Source: Apostichopus californicus
Taxonomy: Eukaryota; Echinodermata; Holothuroidea; Aspidochirotida; Stichopodidae
DNA length: 27,246 nucleotides
Assembly: GCA_020650975.1 (NCBI GenBank)
Contig: JAIPMN010027667.1
Coordinates: forward strand, 1 to 27,246
Direction: 5' to 3'
Both the position numbers and the translations under genes were made by a program. Under the pieces are notes generated by a model. That model had not been told where the DNA came from and made no database searches. It saw only the letters and a program-made list of their open reading frames with translations. The stretch's first letter is position 1; every line of letters starts with the position of its first letter. Below, piece after piece: positions 9,786 through 20,700 of the stretch.

Positions 9786-10760
9786 ATGATTGCAACAAGA
9801 CCTGTCTAAATTTATGGAGTGATGTGGAATGCCCCCATAATCTCGATACCATATCGGGTATTTCAACAGGAAATGAACAATAAAACAATCAGTTCCCAAT
9901 AATAGCACCGTTGTTTTTATGTCAAACTATGAAGCGACGAACATTATATCGTGATCTGATGTGACAGGAATTGCCATAAATCGTGCAAGAAACTTCACAA
10001 TTTGCAGCAACCAAACTGTTGGGGACGATTCAGTGCATCGCAAGACTATTTCGAGCCTTATCGCCTTTGAAAGTGTTTTCATATAAATGCGTTACACAGC
10101 TTAACTGAGACACTTATAACGTTATGTGACTGTTGACTTGTACAAAGTATAGACTCGTTCGTAACTGTTTTGTGAAGTGAATGCTACAACTAGTGGCGTG
10201 CGCAAGTTGTCAAAATTGGGGACCAGATTGCTTTAGGAATGAACCTGTACGGAAGGCCAGAGGCGAATCTGGAGGTCCTCCATCAAAATATAGTAAAGGA
10301 TTATAGCCATAAAATTGTACATTCTAATGTATATGTTGATTATCAATTGAGAAATAGTCTTGCCCGAATTAACTTGTACACAAATTTGGATGACAATGGG
10401 AGGTGGTGACCAAAGTGAGACGAAGACATATCGATTGACTGTATTCTTATGCTGGCGACCTGTGAACAAACGTGATAAACATTATTCAAACTTAAAGTGT
10501 CTAAGGATACTTTAAATTAATATCATACCTAATCATACGTTATCTGGTGGCGTTTGAATATATAAATAAAACATAAACATAAGTTACAGTTACTTAATTT
10601 AAATAGGTTACTGATTATCGGGAATATGGAGTTTTATTTTGGTTTTAGTCTATCACTTGCAAATATATAATATTTTTGCATAAATTATATTTGCAGTTTA
10701 GAAGTTTGTCTCCCACACTCGTTTATACATAAAGGATATATTCCTAAATACCTATGTACT
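9786..10760. other. 3' UTR end and intergenic sequence
   Basis: It holds the receptor 3' UTR up to about 9900 and, on the minus strand, the possible 3' end of the kinase fragment, with AATAAA in reverse at 10633-10638. I see no gene between them. Short open frames near 10230-10470 show no recognisable protein. Confidence 0.5.
9879..9884 (+). promoter_or_regulatory. Poly(A) signal AATAAA for the NACHT receptor gene
   Basis: A canonical AATAAA about 95 bases after the TAA stop. Cleavage would be expected 10-30 bases downstream, giving a short 3' UTR. Confidence 0.6.
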
Positions 10761-11572
10761 TCAATCCATAAACTGCTCCAAAAAGTCATGTAGATTAGGA
10801 AACTTCATTCGACTATCTGGGTCTATCCGAGGACAGTTCTTAATCAAGGAATATCTGCAATAATCAGTGATTAGACAATCAACGAATAACAATTAAGGAG
10901 CTTTGCATCCTCGATATTTTGTCTACATTATCGATTTGGTCACACTATCGAACGATAACAACATTTGGTCTGTGAAAGAACCGGCTGGATATGAATTGCT
11001 GATTCAAAGCTTTATACATCCAAGTTTCAAAAGGAGTTTCCCTGAAGATAGAAATAACTACAGAACTAAGTTAATAATATAAAGACCGTTTAAAGTTAAT
11101 GAGTAATTCAGTACTGCGTTGGAGTACAATCACTTAGAGATAAAATAGCTTATTTATTTAGTTAAAAAAATTACACTATGTTTATTATTTTGGTAATTAC
11201 TATAACTGTCGATTAACCGTTTTATCATATCTATATAATGGGTTCGTTACTTTTATATAAGGTTTAGGTGTGCATTCGTATACTTATAACAAAAATAAAC
11301 GAATTGTAGATGTATATGCATTAATATTTGTTGTAAGTCCACACCATACAAAATCGGATGTAGGAAAATGTTAAATTCAAAGTAATATTATATCAAGGTC
11401 GACCACATTGGTCGCCAGTCTAGAAACAATTTCAACAGCTCTACTAAACATTGAACTTGCCTAACGTAAAGACCTCCCAAACAAAAAGCTCATACGACCA
11501 GACGTCACTGGTTTCAACATATTCATGATTGAAACCTGTCCCGGGAGCATACCATTGAAGACGAAAACTACC
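10761..11572 (-). pseudogene. Tyrosine-kinase C-lobe fragments, probable pseudogene
   Basis: On the minus strand, 11572 leftward follows an excellent acceptor (CTTATTCTCTTCAG) and reads GSFRLQWYAPG, then ETSDVWSYELFVWEVFTLG. This matches kinase subdomains VIII-IX (usual pattern W-M-A-P-E, then SDVWSYG, WE, TLG). The piece at 10854-10761 follows TTATTGCAG and reads YSLIKNCPRIDPDSR, then FPNLHDFLEQFMD and TGA, matching the last kinase subdomain (C-W, DP, R). A doubtful middle piece starts at 11041 (ETPFETWMYKALN). Damage is visible: APE is APG, SYG is SYE and CW is CP. After TLG the sequence has a GC-type donor (AG|GCAAGT), and the middle piece is one base out of frame with it. No ATP-binding lobe or HRD loop was found upstream. 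Decay is the simplest reading, though a divergent pseudokinase is possible. Confidence 0.6.
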
Positions 11573-11638
11573 CTGAAGAGAATAAGGAAGAGAAACTATA
11601 TAAAACTTTCTCAGTTTATCCATAATATATTATATAAT

Positions 11639-11781
11639 AATCCTGAAATCCATCAACGTTATCCATCTATCCATCTATTTATATATTAACCTATATTTTA
11701 ATCCTGATATCCATCAACGTTATCTATGCATTCATCTTTTTATATGTAATATATTAATCATGAAATCCATCAACGTTATCA
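11639..11781. repeat. Three-copy tandem repeat of about 60 bp
   Basis: Copies start at 11639, 11700 and 11757, each with ATCCATCAACGTTATC followed by a variable TATC/TATG-rich part. Spacing is 57-61 bases. Confidence 0.8.
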
Positions 11782-11992
11782 ATATTTATCTATGTATGTA
11801 TGTATTTATAAGAGCACCTGGGTATAATGCTGTAAGTACCATTCTCACATTCACATTTGAAGGCATCACAAGCAATGGCAACTACTGTACATACGGCTTT
11901 CAAATACCGCTAACATTCGATCAAACGTGGGTGTAAAACTAATGAATGCATCTAGTGCATATACCTATAAAGGAATGCTTAAGCGGTTTTAT

Positions 11993-12058
11993 ATAATCCA
12001 TGATGATATAATCCATGATGATTAGATAATTCATGATGATTAGATAATCCATGGTGAT
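11993..12058. repeat. Short tandem repeat with CATGATGATTAG core
   Basis: Four copies of ATAATCCATGATGAT, two of them extended by TAG, at 11993, 12008, 12026 and 12044, with spacings of 15, 18 and 18. Confidence 0.75.
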
Positions 12059-12940
12059 CGCACTGACGGGCACCAGGATGGGATAAAGTGACGTAAAATA
12101 CTCAATCAGTACACAACGTTACATCTAATTGAAGACTTAAATGATAATGTTTACAGATTATTATATTGTGCTTACACAGGCTCTCTAATGAATAAGCAGT
12201 TTGCTAACAGCTTTATTTTATTTTTATTGTTATATTGATGCATGAAGTAATTTAACTGAATATAATCGGAAAAAATCAAACGAATACTAGTCATCAAGAA
12301 GAAAACCAGAGCGAGGTGGTCCCCAATCTCACGGTAGAACAACGGCATATCGTGTCCAAGCAACAAAATGTGGCTACTAGAATCCGAAGTATAAGTACTA
12401 CGAAATGTAGTAAAACCTATACACACTTATTAGGTAATATCGAACCAATCATGGATCAGATCACCATCACGTGTGACCCCGAGGTTTGCAACCCTTTGTG
12501 TAGTTTTATAGAGGCAAATTAGATCTGGAAAACGAATCATCCATTACTAACGATCCTATGATTTATTCTATGTATTGTTTCCAATCAGTGTCTTAATCAT
12601 TTATTTGAGTGGAGCTAGGCTTCCGAAATAGCCTACCAATAATTGTTCCCATGGGCAACGATGTTACCATCTCTACCGAACTACAGCCTACAGGCGATAT
12701 TCGCCACACGACAGTGTTTATACTGTCATGTGGAATGCTTACAGCCGTATGGTATATGCCATATGGTTAGCTTACAGTCATGCGTTATATTTACAGACAT
12801 CCCAAATACTTACAGTCGTACTGTTAGCTTGTATTCGTCCAGATTGCTTACACTGACTGTTTATTGCAATACTGAATACAGTGTGTGAAGACTTTTGCTT
12901 ACAGTTACAGAATGTGCTGAAAGTCACACTGCATGCATGA

Positions 12941-13245
12941 AGTCATACTGAATGCTCGGTTTCATTTAGTAGGCTATATCTAGCCTACATTTATACTGTG
13001 TGTGTGTAGTCATACTGAATGCTAAGTTTCATTATGTATGTCTTCATTCATACTGTGTGTGTACTACACTGTGTAGTCATACTGAATGTTAAGTTTAATT
13101 GAGTATGCCTACATTCATTGACACAGCATGCATGTAGTCATACTGAATGCTAAGTTTCATTCTGTATGTCTTCATTCATACTGTGTGTGTGTAGTCATAC
13201 TGAATGCTAAGTTTCATTCAGTATGCCTTCAATCATACTGTATAC
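12941..13245. repeat. Tandem array of hairpin-forming units (58-67 bp)
   Basis: Five copies begin AGTCATACTGAATG at 12941, 13008, 13075, 13136 and 13194, and end in a TTCATACTGTGTGTG-like tract. Within each unit, CATACTGAATG faces CATTCAGTATG across about eight bases. The pairing is perfect in the last copy (13196-13225) and imperfect in the others. The first unit also carries TAGGCTATATCTAGCCTA (12970-12987), itself nearly palindromic. Confidence 0.8.
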
Positions 13246-14400
13246 ATTGTAAGTCATAACATCATTCATGTTGGATAGATGAGATGTTTATTCATAGTTA
13301 AAAGTTTGAATGGAAATCGTACAGCTGTTACTATTAGCACTCACAGTAATTTTGTAAAAAAATCCACTATCCTTGCATAACCATGTAACTTTAGCACAGT
13401 GCAAAAAGTTTATCAAAGTGATCATTATAACGTTACAAGTCTTTTTCAGTCATTTTGAAATCTTACAAAGGTTGTTACAATGTACAGTACAAGATTTAAC
13501 GTTCATATTTAGCTTATAAGATTTTATACGTGTTTGTCACCATTATATATATTATTGTTGTCAAAATGATTATTTTCTTATCAACCTGATTATTTCTCAT
13601 CCAGTGATACTCTCATTTAGGCTACTGCGATTCTATAGTGTGACAATGAGCTGTAGTTAAGCTGTAGTGAAGCTGATAAGTATTAATGCAATATGTTATG
13701 TGGAGGATAAGGTACATGATTTGATTGGTGCATGAACCCACAAACAGGTTGGACAAGTTTATGTTTATTAATTTTGAAAGTTTCAGTGGAATACCAATGT
13801 CATAAAGGGGGGGGGGGGGAGCAAGACATTTGACTGGGGCCCGATCCCGCCGGTTACTCCACTATCCTGGGTGACTTTTCTTAAAAAGTATTCTGGCATA
13901 ATTACCTATACTCGTGATTGGATATAGATATAGATGAAGTACTTGTAGTCTCGCTGAGATTCTTGTACGAAAGGGGAATACATATTAGCTACTTGCACAG
14001 TAATGAAAGAACATGTTGATATAAAAGCGCAGAAGGGACATGTAAATTGACGTTTTCATGAGATGCATCAAACATGATATCCACAATTTAGCAGAGGAAT
14101 ATTTTATTATTTTTTATTTGCTCAGTGTCTCCGATGACAGTGAGGGTATGACCCTCCAAACATTATTACGTCTTCATGAGGGTGGTTATTCAACATCACT
14201 GAACATTGGTGTGACTCATTGGTGTGACATTGGTCTACATCCCTCACCTCCACAGAGTACGAGACAAAATCAAACCTGTGCTGGTGTCCCTGCTGATACG
14301 TACTTTGAATACTCTTCATAAAAGTTCACCAATGTCTTGAAATAATTACAGCAATTCGAAATCAAAAGAAAGTGATATTAAAATGTTTTCAACAAACTTA

Positions 14401-17400
14401 AACCAAGAGACTTTTTGACCAAATACAGACGGTGGACTAAAAAAGGAAAACCTTGAGTAGACAAATTATATTTATATATATTTGCATATTGATCGCAAGT
14501 TTAAATACACATTAAAAACTTAGAAACACCTAAAATGTTTATAAAGCAGGTTCTTCTGTGCAGTGCGCAAAGGGAGACCAGGGATCATGCCCCTCCCCCC
14601 CCCCCCGCCACCTCTCATTATCATGTCGTGTAGTCATTGTAAAATGCAGATGGCATTATACTTTTCGGTTCCACTGGCACAAAGAATTTCAAAACAAGAC
14701 AAAAAAAAAACAGCTACACAAACAGGTTATCCTCGGTTTTAATATATATTTATTTATCAATAGATTTGTTATCAATACATAACCTTAAGGTGTTCAGTAC
14801 AATATAAAGCACATCGCATCATACTTCATCCGGCAGCTTTTCGTTTTATAATAATTAAGAAAGGAGGGTCTTTCAATCCAAAAAGTAGGGCAAATTTGGA
14901 CAACATTAACAAATACAATGCAATAAATAAAGTGTGTGACTTGAATTCCTGGTTATAATCCATCAGTAAATCATGATTTACAGTATTCTGTAGAACAATA
15001 CTCGAATCTTTGCATATAATAGAATCTAAACTAACACAAGATGGCTAAGAATACTCCATCTTCTAAGCAGTGGCGGAGCTAGGGGTATTGGTCAGGAGGG
15101 GCGAGAATGGTCTGTAGGGGCGCTTTCGACACTATCTAAGGGGAGCGCCACCACAGGTTGGCGCGTAGCGGACAGAAATTTTTTGGAGTAAAGATACTCC
15201 CTTGATCGCCGGAAATGACCCTTTCCGGGCCTGGCTAATTTGCTGATAAACGAAGAATAAATAGTTATAATCTCCAAATTACACCAACAAAATGTGACAA
15301 ATGTCAATATGTTGATGAGAGCGCAATAAAAAAGTCAATAATCGCGAATAAGTAAAAAGTGGTAAAGAGCTGAAAAGGGCGCCAGCAGTCCATTTGAGTC
15401 CGTCGGGGGGCATTCGCCCCCCCCCCCCCTGACTGTATGGACGCTCCGCCACTGCTTCTAAGCTTGGTCAGTAAATAAGAGAACTACATCTTCTACATTT
15501 GGTTATTAAATAGATAAAATTTCTGGCTTGTTGAAATATTACATCTCAGAAACCTGGATAATGCATATAAAAAAAGAAAAAAAGAAAAAAGAAAAAAAAA
15601 GATGTCATCTGATAAACCTGGCGTGTGGATGACTGTTTACCTATATTCATCAAAATGGGAAATTTAAAAGTAAAGTTTATAAATTATATAAATATCATTA
15701 TCTACCATACAGTAATAATGAACAATTCGCGGACCAAAAAATAAGTCATAAATAACACCACCGTTAAAATGAAGAATTCTCTAGGCAGTCCAAACTAGCA
15801 TTAGTGATAGACAAAAAGTTAAAATATTATCAGTCTACTGAAAGATACCAAGCTGATTAAAAATTAAAAGTTCTGCAAAATGTATAAAATAATTTATTGG
15901 AAAGAAATTGCAGAAATAAGAAATAAAAAATATTGAGAAAATGTATAAATATGAAGCGCCAGGTTTTCTTACAACTTCCTTAAGGCAGGTGGTAATCCAT
16001 TAAAAGTACAGACAAAATGTCTCATTTTAAAACAAAATCTCAGTTAAACACAGACGAAAACTACATTCTACGAAAGCAAAACGACCAACAGTGTCTAATC
16101 AATGAGAACTTTGTTAATTAACCACCATAGAAACGGTCACTGAGCATACGTTTGGACAGATTTTTTAGGCAGATTTCTCAGAAAATGATCAGTGGACAAA
16201 TTTTGCTGTTTCCAAGCAGAGTTTGGCAATGTAAATGTAATGCAACTGTAGCACAGTGCAGTGTTCCATATGGCAAAAGTTCCATATACAATTTATTTTA
16301 TTAAACTTATGTGAAGCGGCTATACGTAAATATAACACAAGCCACATTATCTACCAATCAATAAACCCTACATGAACGCTGCTATATGTAATAAATGTAG
16401 TCTTGTTGAAGATTGTTTCTTTGATATTGTCACATATTTGTTTTCAAAAGATACTTTCGTAGCTCTAGCAAAGAACTCTTACCCTGACCAAATTAAGTGA
16501 AAGAGCAAATCCTACAAAACCTCTTCAAAATTTCTTCACAGTAAAAATGAAATCAAAAATATATTTTGCATTAGAAAGACTATAAAGCAGAGTGAAAGAT
16601 ATCATCTTTTGACTGCCGCACCACTCATCGAAACACTGCCTTGCTCTTAATTCATGTATTCATATGTATTCATACTAATGCTACTATAACATCTGTAAGA
16701 CAAACTGCCCTCTATTACAAAACAAAATATCATTAAAATAATTCTTTCAAAACCACACCAAAAAAAAAAATAAAAAGAACTTACAATGTGTGTTGCAATT
16801 TTACAGAATCGTTGCAAATTTTAGCACATATGGCAAATTTGGAAATTTATCTCTTGAAACAAACACAAAAAATACATTTCTTTAATAACGAGTAATTAAA
16901 ATACCATGTTTGATATATATTATTCATTTAACAATACTTTCCGAAACAATCACCACTAACTTATGTGGTAGAGCTACTAACTTGCAATAGAAAATTTAAG
17001 AAATATGATTTTCCATTTGGTAGATGCCATGTTTCTACTGGGCCTTATGCTAGACCTGTTCCTATAGATCACAACACAGATACACAATTGTGTGAATGTG
17101 TCATAATTTTCTCAGTGAATTGCTTTTGGATATTATATTTGTAAAGGCAGAAATCTGCAAAAGTCATTCCTGTTACAATACTGGCATTGTTTCTAAAAGA
17201 AATATTGTCCGCATTAAATCATAAAAATACGTACCAAAAATGAAAAAAAAAAACCTAAATTATTTCACTTCATGATGGTACACTAAAAAGTCATCACGCA
17301 TTGATAAAATGGCAGCGCCTTAATATTTAATAATAGCCCCCTCCAAAATATATTTAAAAAAAATTCGCAACTGTTTGTGGCAGATGATCATTACAATCAT

Positions 17401-17626
17401 CATTAACACATAAAATATAAAAATAAATAAAAAAATGAAAAAAAAGTTGGATTGGCACCTCCCTTTCCATGCCATGCCTACTTCACATGTACCCAAAGGT
17501 TAATTTTTGCACCTGCTTTGATCCAGACTTTTGTCCTCTATTCTTACTCTTCGACTGATTTCCAGAGATATTTGGTTTTAGTTTGCAGTAGTTAAAGCCT
17601 TTACTCTTAACTCCATGTCACATAAT
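14401..17626. other. Probable long 3' UTR and downstream flank of the PAF-AH gene
   Basis: There is no coding sequence on either strand. The strand transcribed from the right-hand gene is T-rich here, with several reverse AATAAA candidates (for example 16292-16297, 15893-15898 and 14749-14754), so the 3' UTR may run 1.3-2.9 kb. I cannot choose the real site. A long C-run lies near 14587-14606 and the hAT MITE at 15068-15454. Confidence 0.45.
15060..15462. mobile_element. hAT-type MITE with perfect 8-bp target duplication
   Basis: The element spans 15068-15454 (387 bp). It begins CAGTGGCGGAGC and ends GCTCCGCCACTG, a perfect 12-base terminal inverted repeat. It is flanked on both sides by CTTCTAAG (15060-15067 and 15455-15462). 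An 8-base duplication and a CAGTGGCGG-type terminus are typical of the hAT superfamily. There is no transposase reading frame, so it is non-autonomous. It is clearly richer in G and C than its surroundings and carries a C-run near its right end. Confidence 0.93.
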
Positions 17627-17721
17627 TCACATGGCAGCTTCTAGTTTGACATTGGTACCAATTAAAAGTTCTTCATGTTTACCGGCGGCGTAATCTCCCC
17701 AGTCTGCCTTCGGTTCGATAT
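17627..17721 (-). CDS. PAFAH2: PAF-AH exon 9 (C-terminus)
   Basis: After GACTTCCAG it reads IEPKADWGDYAAGKHEELLI, then GTNVKLEAAM and TGA. The W, the G-spaced acidic stretch and L-I-G-TN align with the human C-terminus (QWDCLIEG through LIPGTN). Phase matches exon 8. Confidence 0.88.
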
Positions 17722-20700
17722 CTGGAAGTCAAATTATTATTATAAGGTCGGTTATCTTATCGACAAAACTGATATCAATCCTGCAAATGTGGAAATTCAC
17801 ACTTCTTACTTTCTTACTGAGAAACTTATATTGCGTTAAATTTCCATCTCATGAAAGGATCTCCAAATCTCATGTGGAAAATCTTAAACTGGTCAACAAA
17901 GTTGGCACAGACTTTCATACATGGATTTATATCGTTTTTTGTTTGTATCATAATGAAACCATTTCTTTACTGGAGGGGGGGGGAGGGGGGTGCCAATCAA
18001 AATCCACAGTACATACTCATCTTGCCCTTAATATTCCAGTATAACAACTTGTGGTCAATTCATTACAAAATGCAACCTCTACACAGATGGGAGAAACTTT
18101 ACATTAAATTATTTCTTTACATAAATTACATAAAAACTTTACATAAATTATTTCTCACTTAAATGTTGCCACAAGAAGGCCAGCATAGCTCTGTTGTTGA
18201 TTTCCAATGCAATGTCTGGCCTCAGGCTGCCGGTGTACTTTATCTTCTTTGATACAGCGAGAGGAAGAAGTAATGGTACGTCACTCTGGCTGAAATGTAC
18301 TGTCTCTCTGAGAAACAAGAATAAACAGTAAACAGAAAGGAAGAAGTAATGGTATGTCAGACTGGCTGAAATGTACTGTCTCTCTGAGAAACATGAATAA
18401 ACAGTAAACAGAAAGGAAGAAGCAATGGTACGTCACTCTGGCTGAAATGTACTGTCTCTCTGAGAAACATGAATAAAAAGTCAACGTCTTTTTCCATCTA
18501 TTTCAAAATGCCACATTTCTGCTATTGATTGTCAATATCCAGCAATTCTTACAAATGTACCGAACCTTATCGTCACTTCTGAAGATCCATAGACGAATTC
18601 TAGGATATATTTTTGTTAATGCAAATTGATTTTGCATCGGATATGCCTTTCAATTTATGCATAACTTGTTAAAGTGTTCATTGTAATACTTGTAATTGTA
18701 ATAATTGTAATTCTTGTAATAAATGTTAATTTCAATTTATGATTAACTTTTGTAATAAAGTGTTAATTGTAGTACTTGTAATTGTCATAATTGTTATACT
18801 TGTAATAAGTGTTAATTGTAATAAAGTGTTATTTAACACACATAAAATGTTCACATCTCACAAGAATTGCACCCAATTATTGGTATCTTCACTTGCAAAT
18901 TATACAAAGGAAATTGTGCTTATTTGTGAAAGATAAGTGCAAAGGAACAAGCTTTCCTTTGTTCATGAATATGAAACTTTATGTCAGATATACCCTTTAA
19001 TTTATGTTTCATAAATATTCATATCTCGCATGAATCAATACAAAGCCATAAACATTCACAGTACCAAATTTGCATAGCATGGTGTACAGGTCAACTGCAA
19101 ACCAATTTTGAGAAATATGTACTCGCTTCGGTTTTCTAGCTGCTAACTTTGTATATAATCTAAAGTTTGACCACAGACCTTATTGTAAGCATCCTACGGG
19201 CATCATTGTACTCCGAAGGCATCAGTTTGTTCATTTTCGAAATATTCTCCTTCCACTGGAAGTAATACGTGTTGATGAACAGAATTGGCTGTTGGACCTT
19301 CTCATACACATCTACTGACAATGGAAAGAGCCAGGCATCTAAAGGAACTGAGCATCTGTAATAGGAAGTAGGAAGTGTGAGTTATAACAATTGAAAAGCA
19401 GTTAAGAAAAATATCTTTGAAAAATTGTCTCATCTACTGAAAACAAAACTTCTCATCAGTGAGGAGAAATGATACAACATATCATGAGATAGCTGCTATA
19501 GCAGTTTTGTTTCCAAAAATACATCAAAATTAAAAATTCAGCAAAAATTACTTCCCCTTTTTGTTTCATTCTAACGAATGGAGGGACAATTTTTATCGGA
19601 CGTTGCATTTATGAGCGCTATGCAAAATGCTCCAAACATGAAAAGATGTACTGTATAGCAGTACTTGCATTTCATATATAGAACTATACTATTTTCTGTA
19701 CACTACTATTATCTGTATACAATATATATATAGATAAATATTTATATATACAGGGTTTTTGCTAAGAAATGTAGTAGGTGGGTCAAGTTGAAAAGTAGGT
19801 GGGACTGTCTGTACGCGGACATGGGGGAGGGGTCTAAGGGGAGGGGGTGCCCCCTCGGAAAATTGCAATTTAAAAAGTCTCTAGATGCAAAATGGTGCAA
19901 TATACAGCTGTTTGGTCAATGATATTGCCCCTTCCCAATCACCCCTTTCTTCTGTCCTATTTTTCTTTTTTTCTCCTCAATTTTTGTAGTAGCATACCGA
20001 GAACCTTGTTCAGGGAATTCGGAAATGGGTTAGGGCATGTTGAGCGATGTCATATTCCTAGTCGGTTTCGTCGTTGCGTAGGGAGTATATGGGGGGAATA
20101 AGTAGGCTAGTAAAAAAAGAAACTGATAGCAGCAACTGGTTCATTTGAGCGGGGAAATGACATAAAGCCAGTGATAAACCGGTCTGATTGTGGGTTGTAA
20201 TAATTTCGAACCATGCGCAATTGTATGTGCGGCGTATATTTGCGTGGGTAATATCACGGTGAATCCTGATCCATTACATTTTTTTTCCCGATTTTTTTCG
20301 TCTTTTTTTTTTTTTTTTTACTGAGTGTCGCAAAGTAGCCGGGTCATGTACGTGCAGTAGGCGGGTCATTTGACCCGGGTCCCGGCTACTAACGAAAACC
20401 CTGATATATAAATACACTATTTTCTGTATACTATCTATATAGAACTAAAATATTTCTGTATACGATATATACATATGATATAGAACTACACTATTTCTGT
20501 ATACAATATACTATATACATATAGAACTATACTATTTTCTGTATACTATATACTATTTTCTGTATACTATATATCCATCCATACTATATATCTTATATCC
20601 ATGTATCCATCTATCCATCCATCCAACCATACTATTTTCTGCATTTCAATAAGAAACAAACCCCACAAACCCTACAATTTCTATGCTAAAGATTATTCCT

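Larger units (their letters stand above)
11573..14400. other. Intergenic, repeat-rich stretch
   Basis: No gene recognised. It contains three tandem arrays listed separately, a run of about 13 G near 13807-13819, and a less AT-rich patch at 14110-14300 with a short direct repeat (ATTGGTGTGAC) but no identifiable protein. I looked here on the minus strand for upstream kinase exons and found none. Confidence 0.5.

Noticed and set aside
12172..12522. Overlapping 84- and 68-codon open frames, considered as upstream kinase exons
   Set aside because: No HRD, DFG or ATP-binding motif in any frame and no matching splice sites.
13807..13819. G-run, with C-runs near 14587-14606 and 15417-15429, as possible G-quadruplex signals
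   Set aside because: Single homopolymer runs without spaced G-tracts; lengths are also prone to sequencing error.
14058..14321. Overlapping open frames on both strands in a less AT-rich patch
   Set aside because: No recognisable protein, no splice context; probably an old repeat.
18148..18158. Natural end of PAF-AH at the TAA reached by reading through exon 8
   Set aside because: A good donor (AA|GTGAGA) sits just before it, and the downstream exon at 17721-17627 encodes the conserved C-terminus in phase.
18281..18484. 67-codon minus-strand open frame in the 76-bp array
   Set aside because: Its frame switches between repeat units; only the ETVHFSQSD pieces are meaningful, and it is explained by the tandem repeat.
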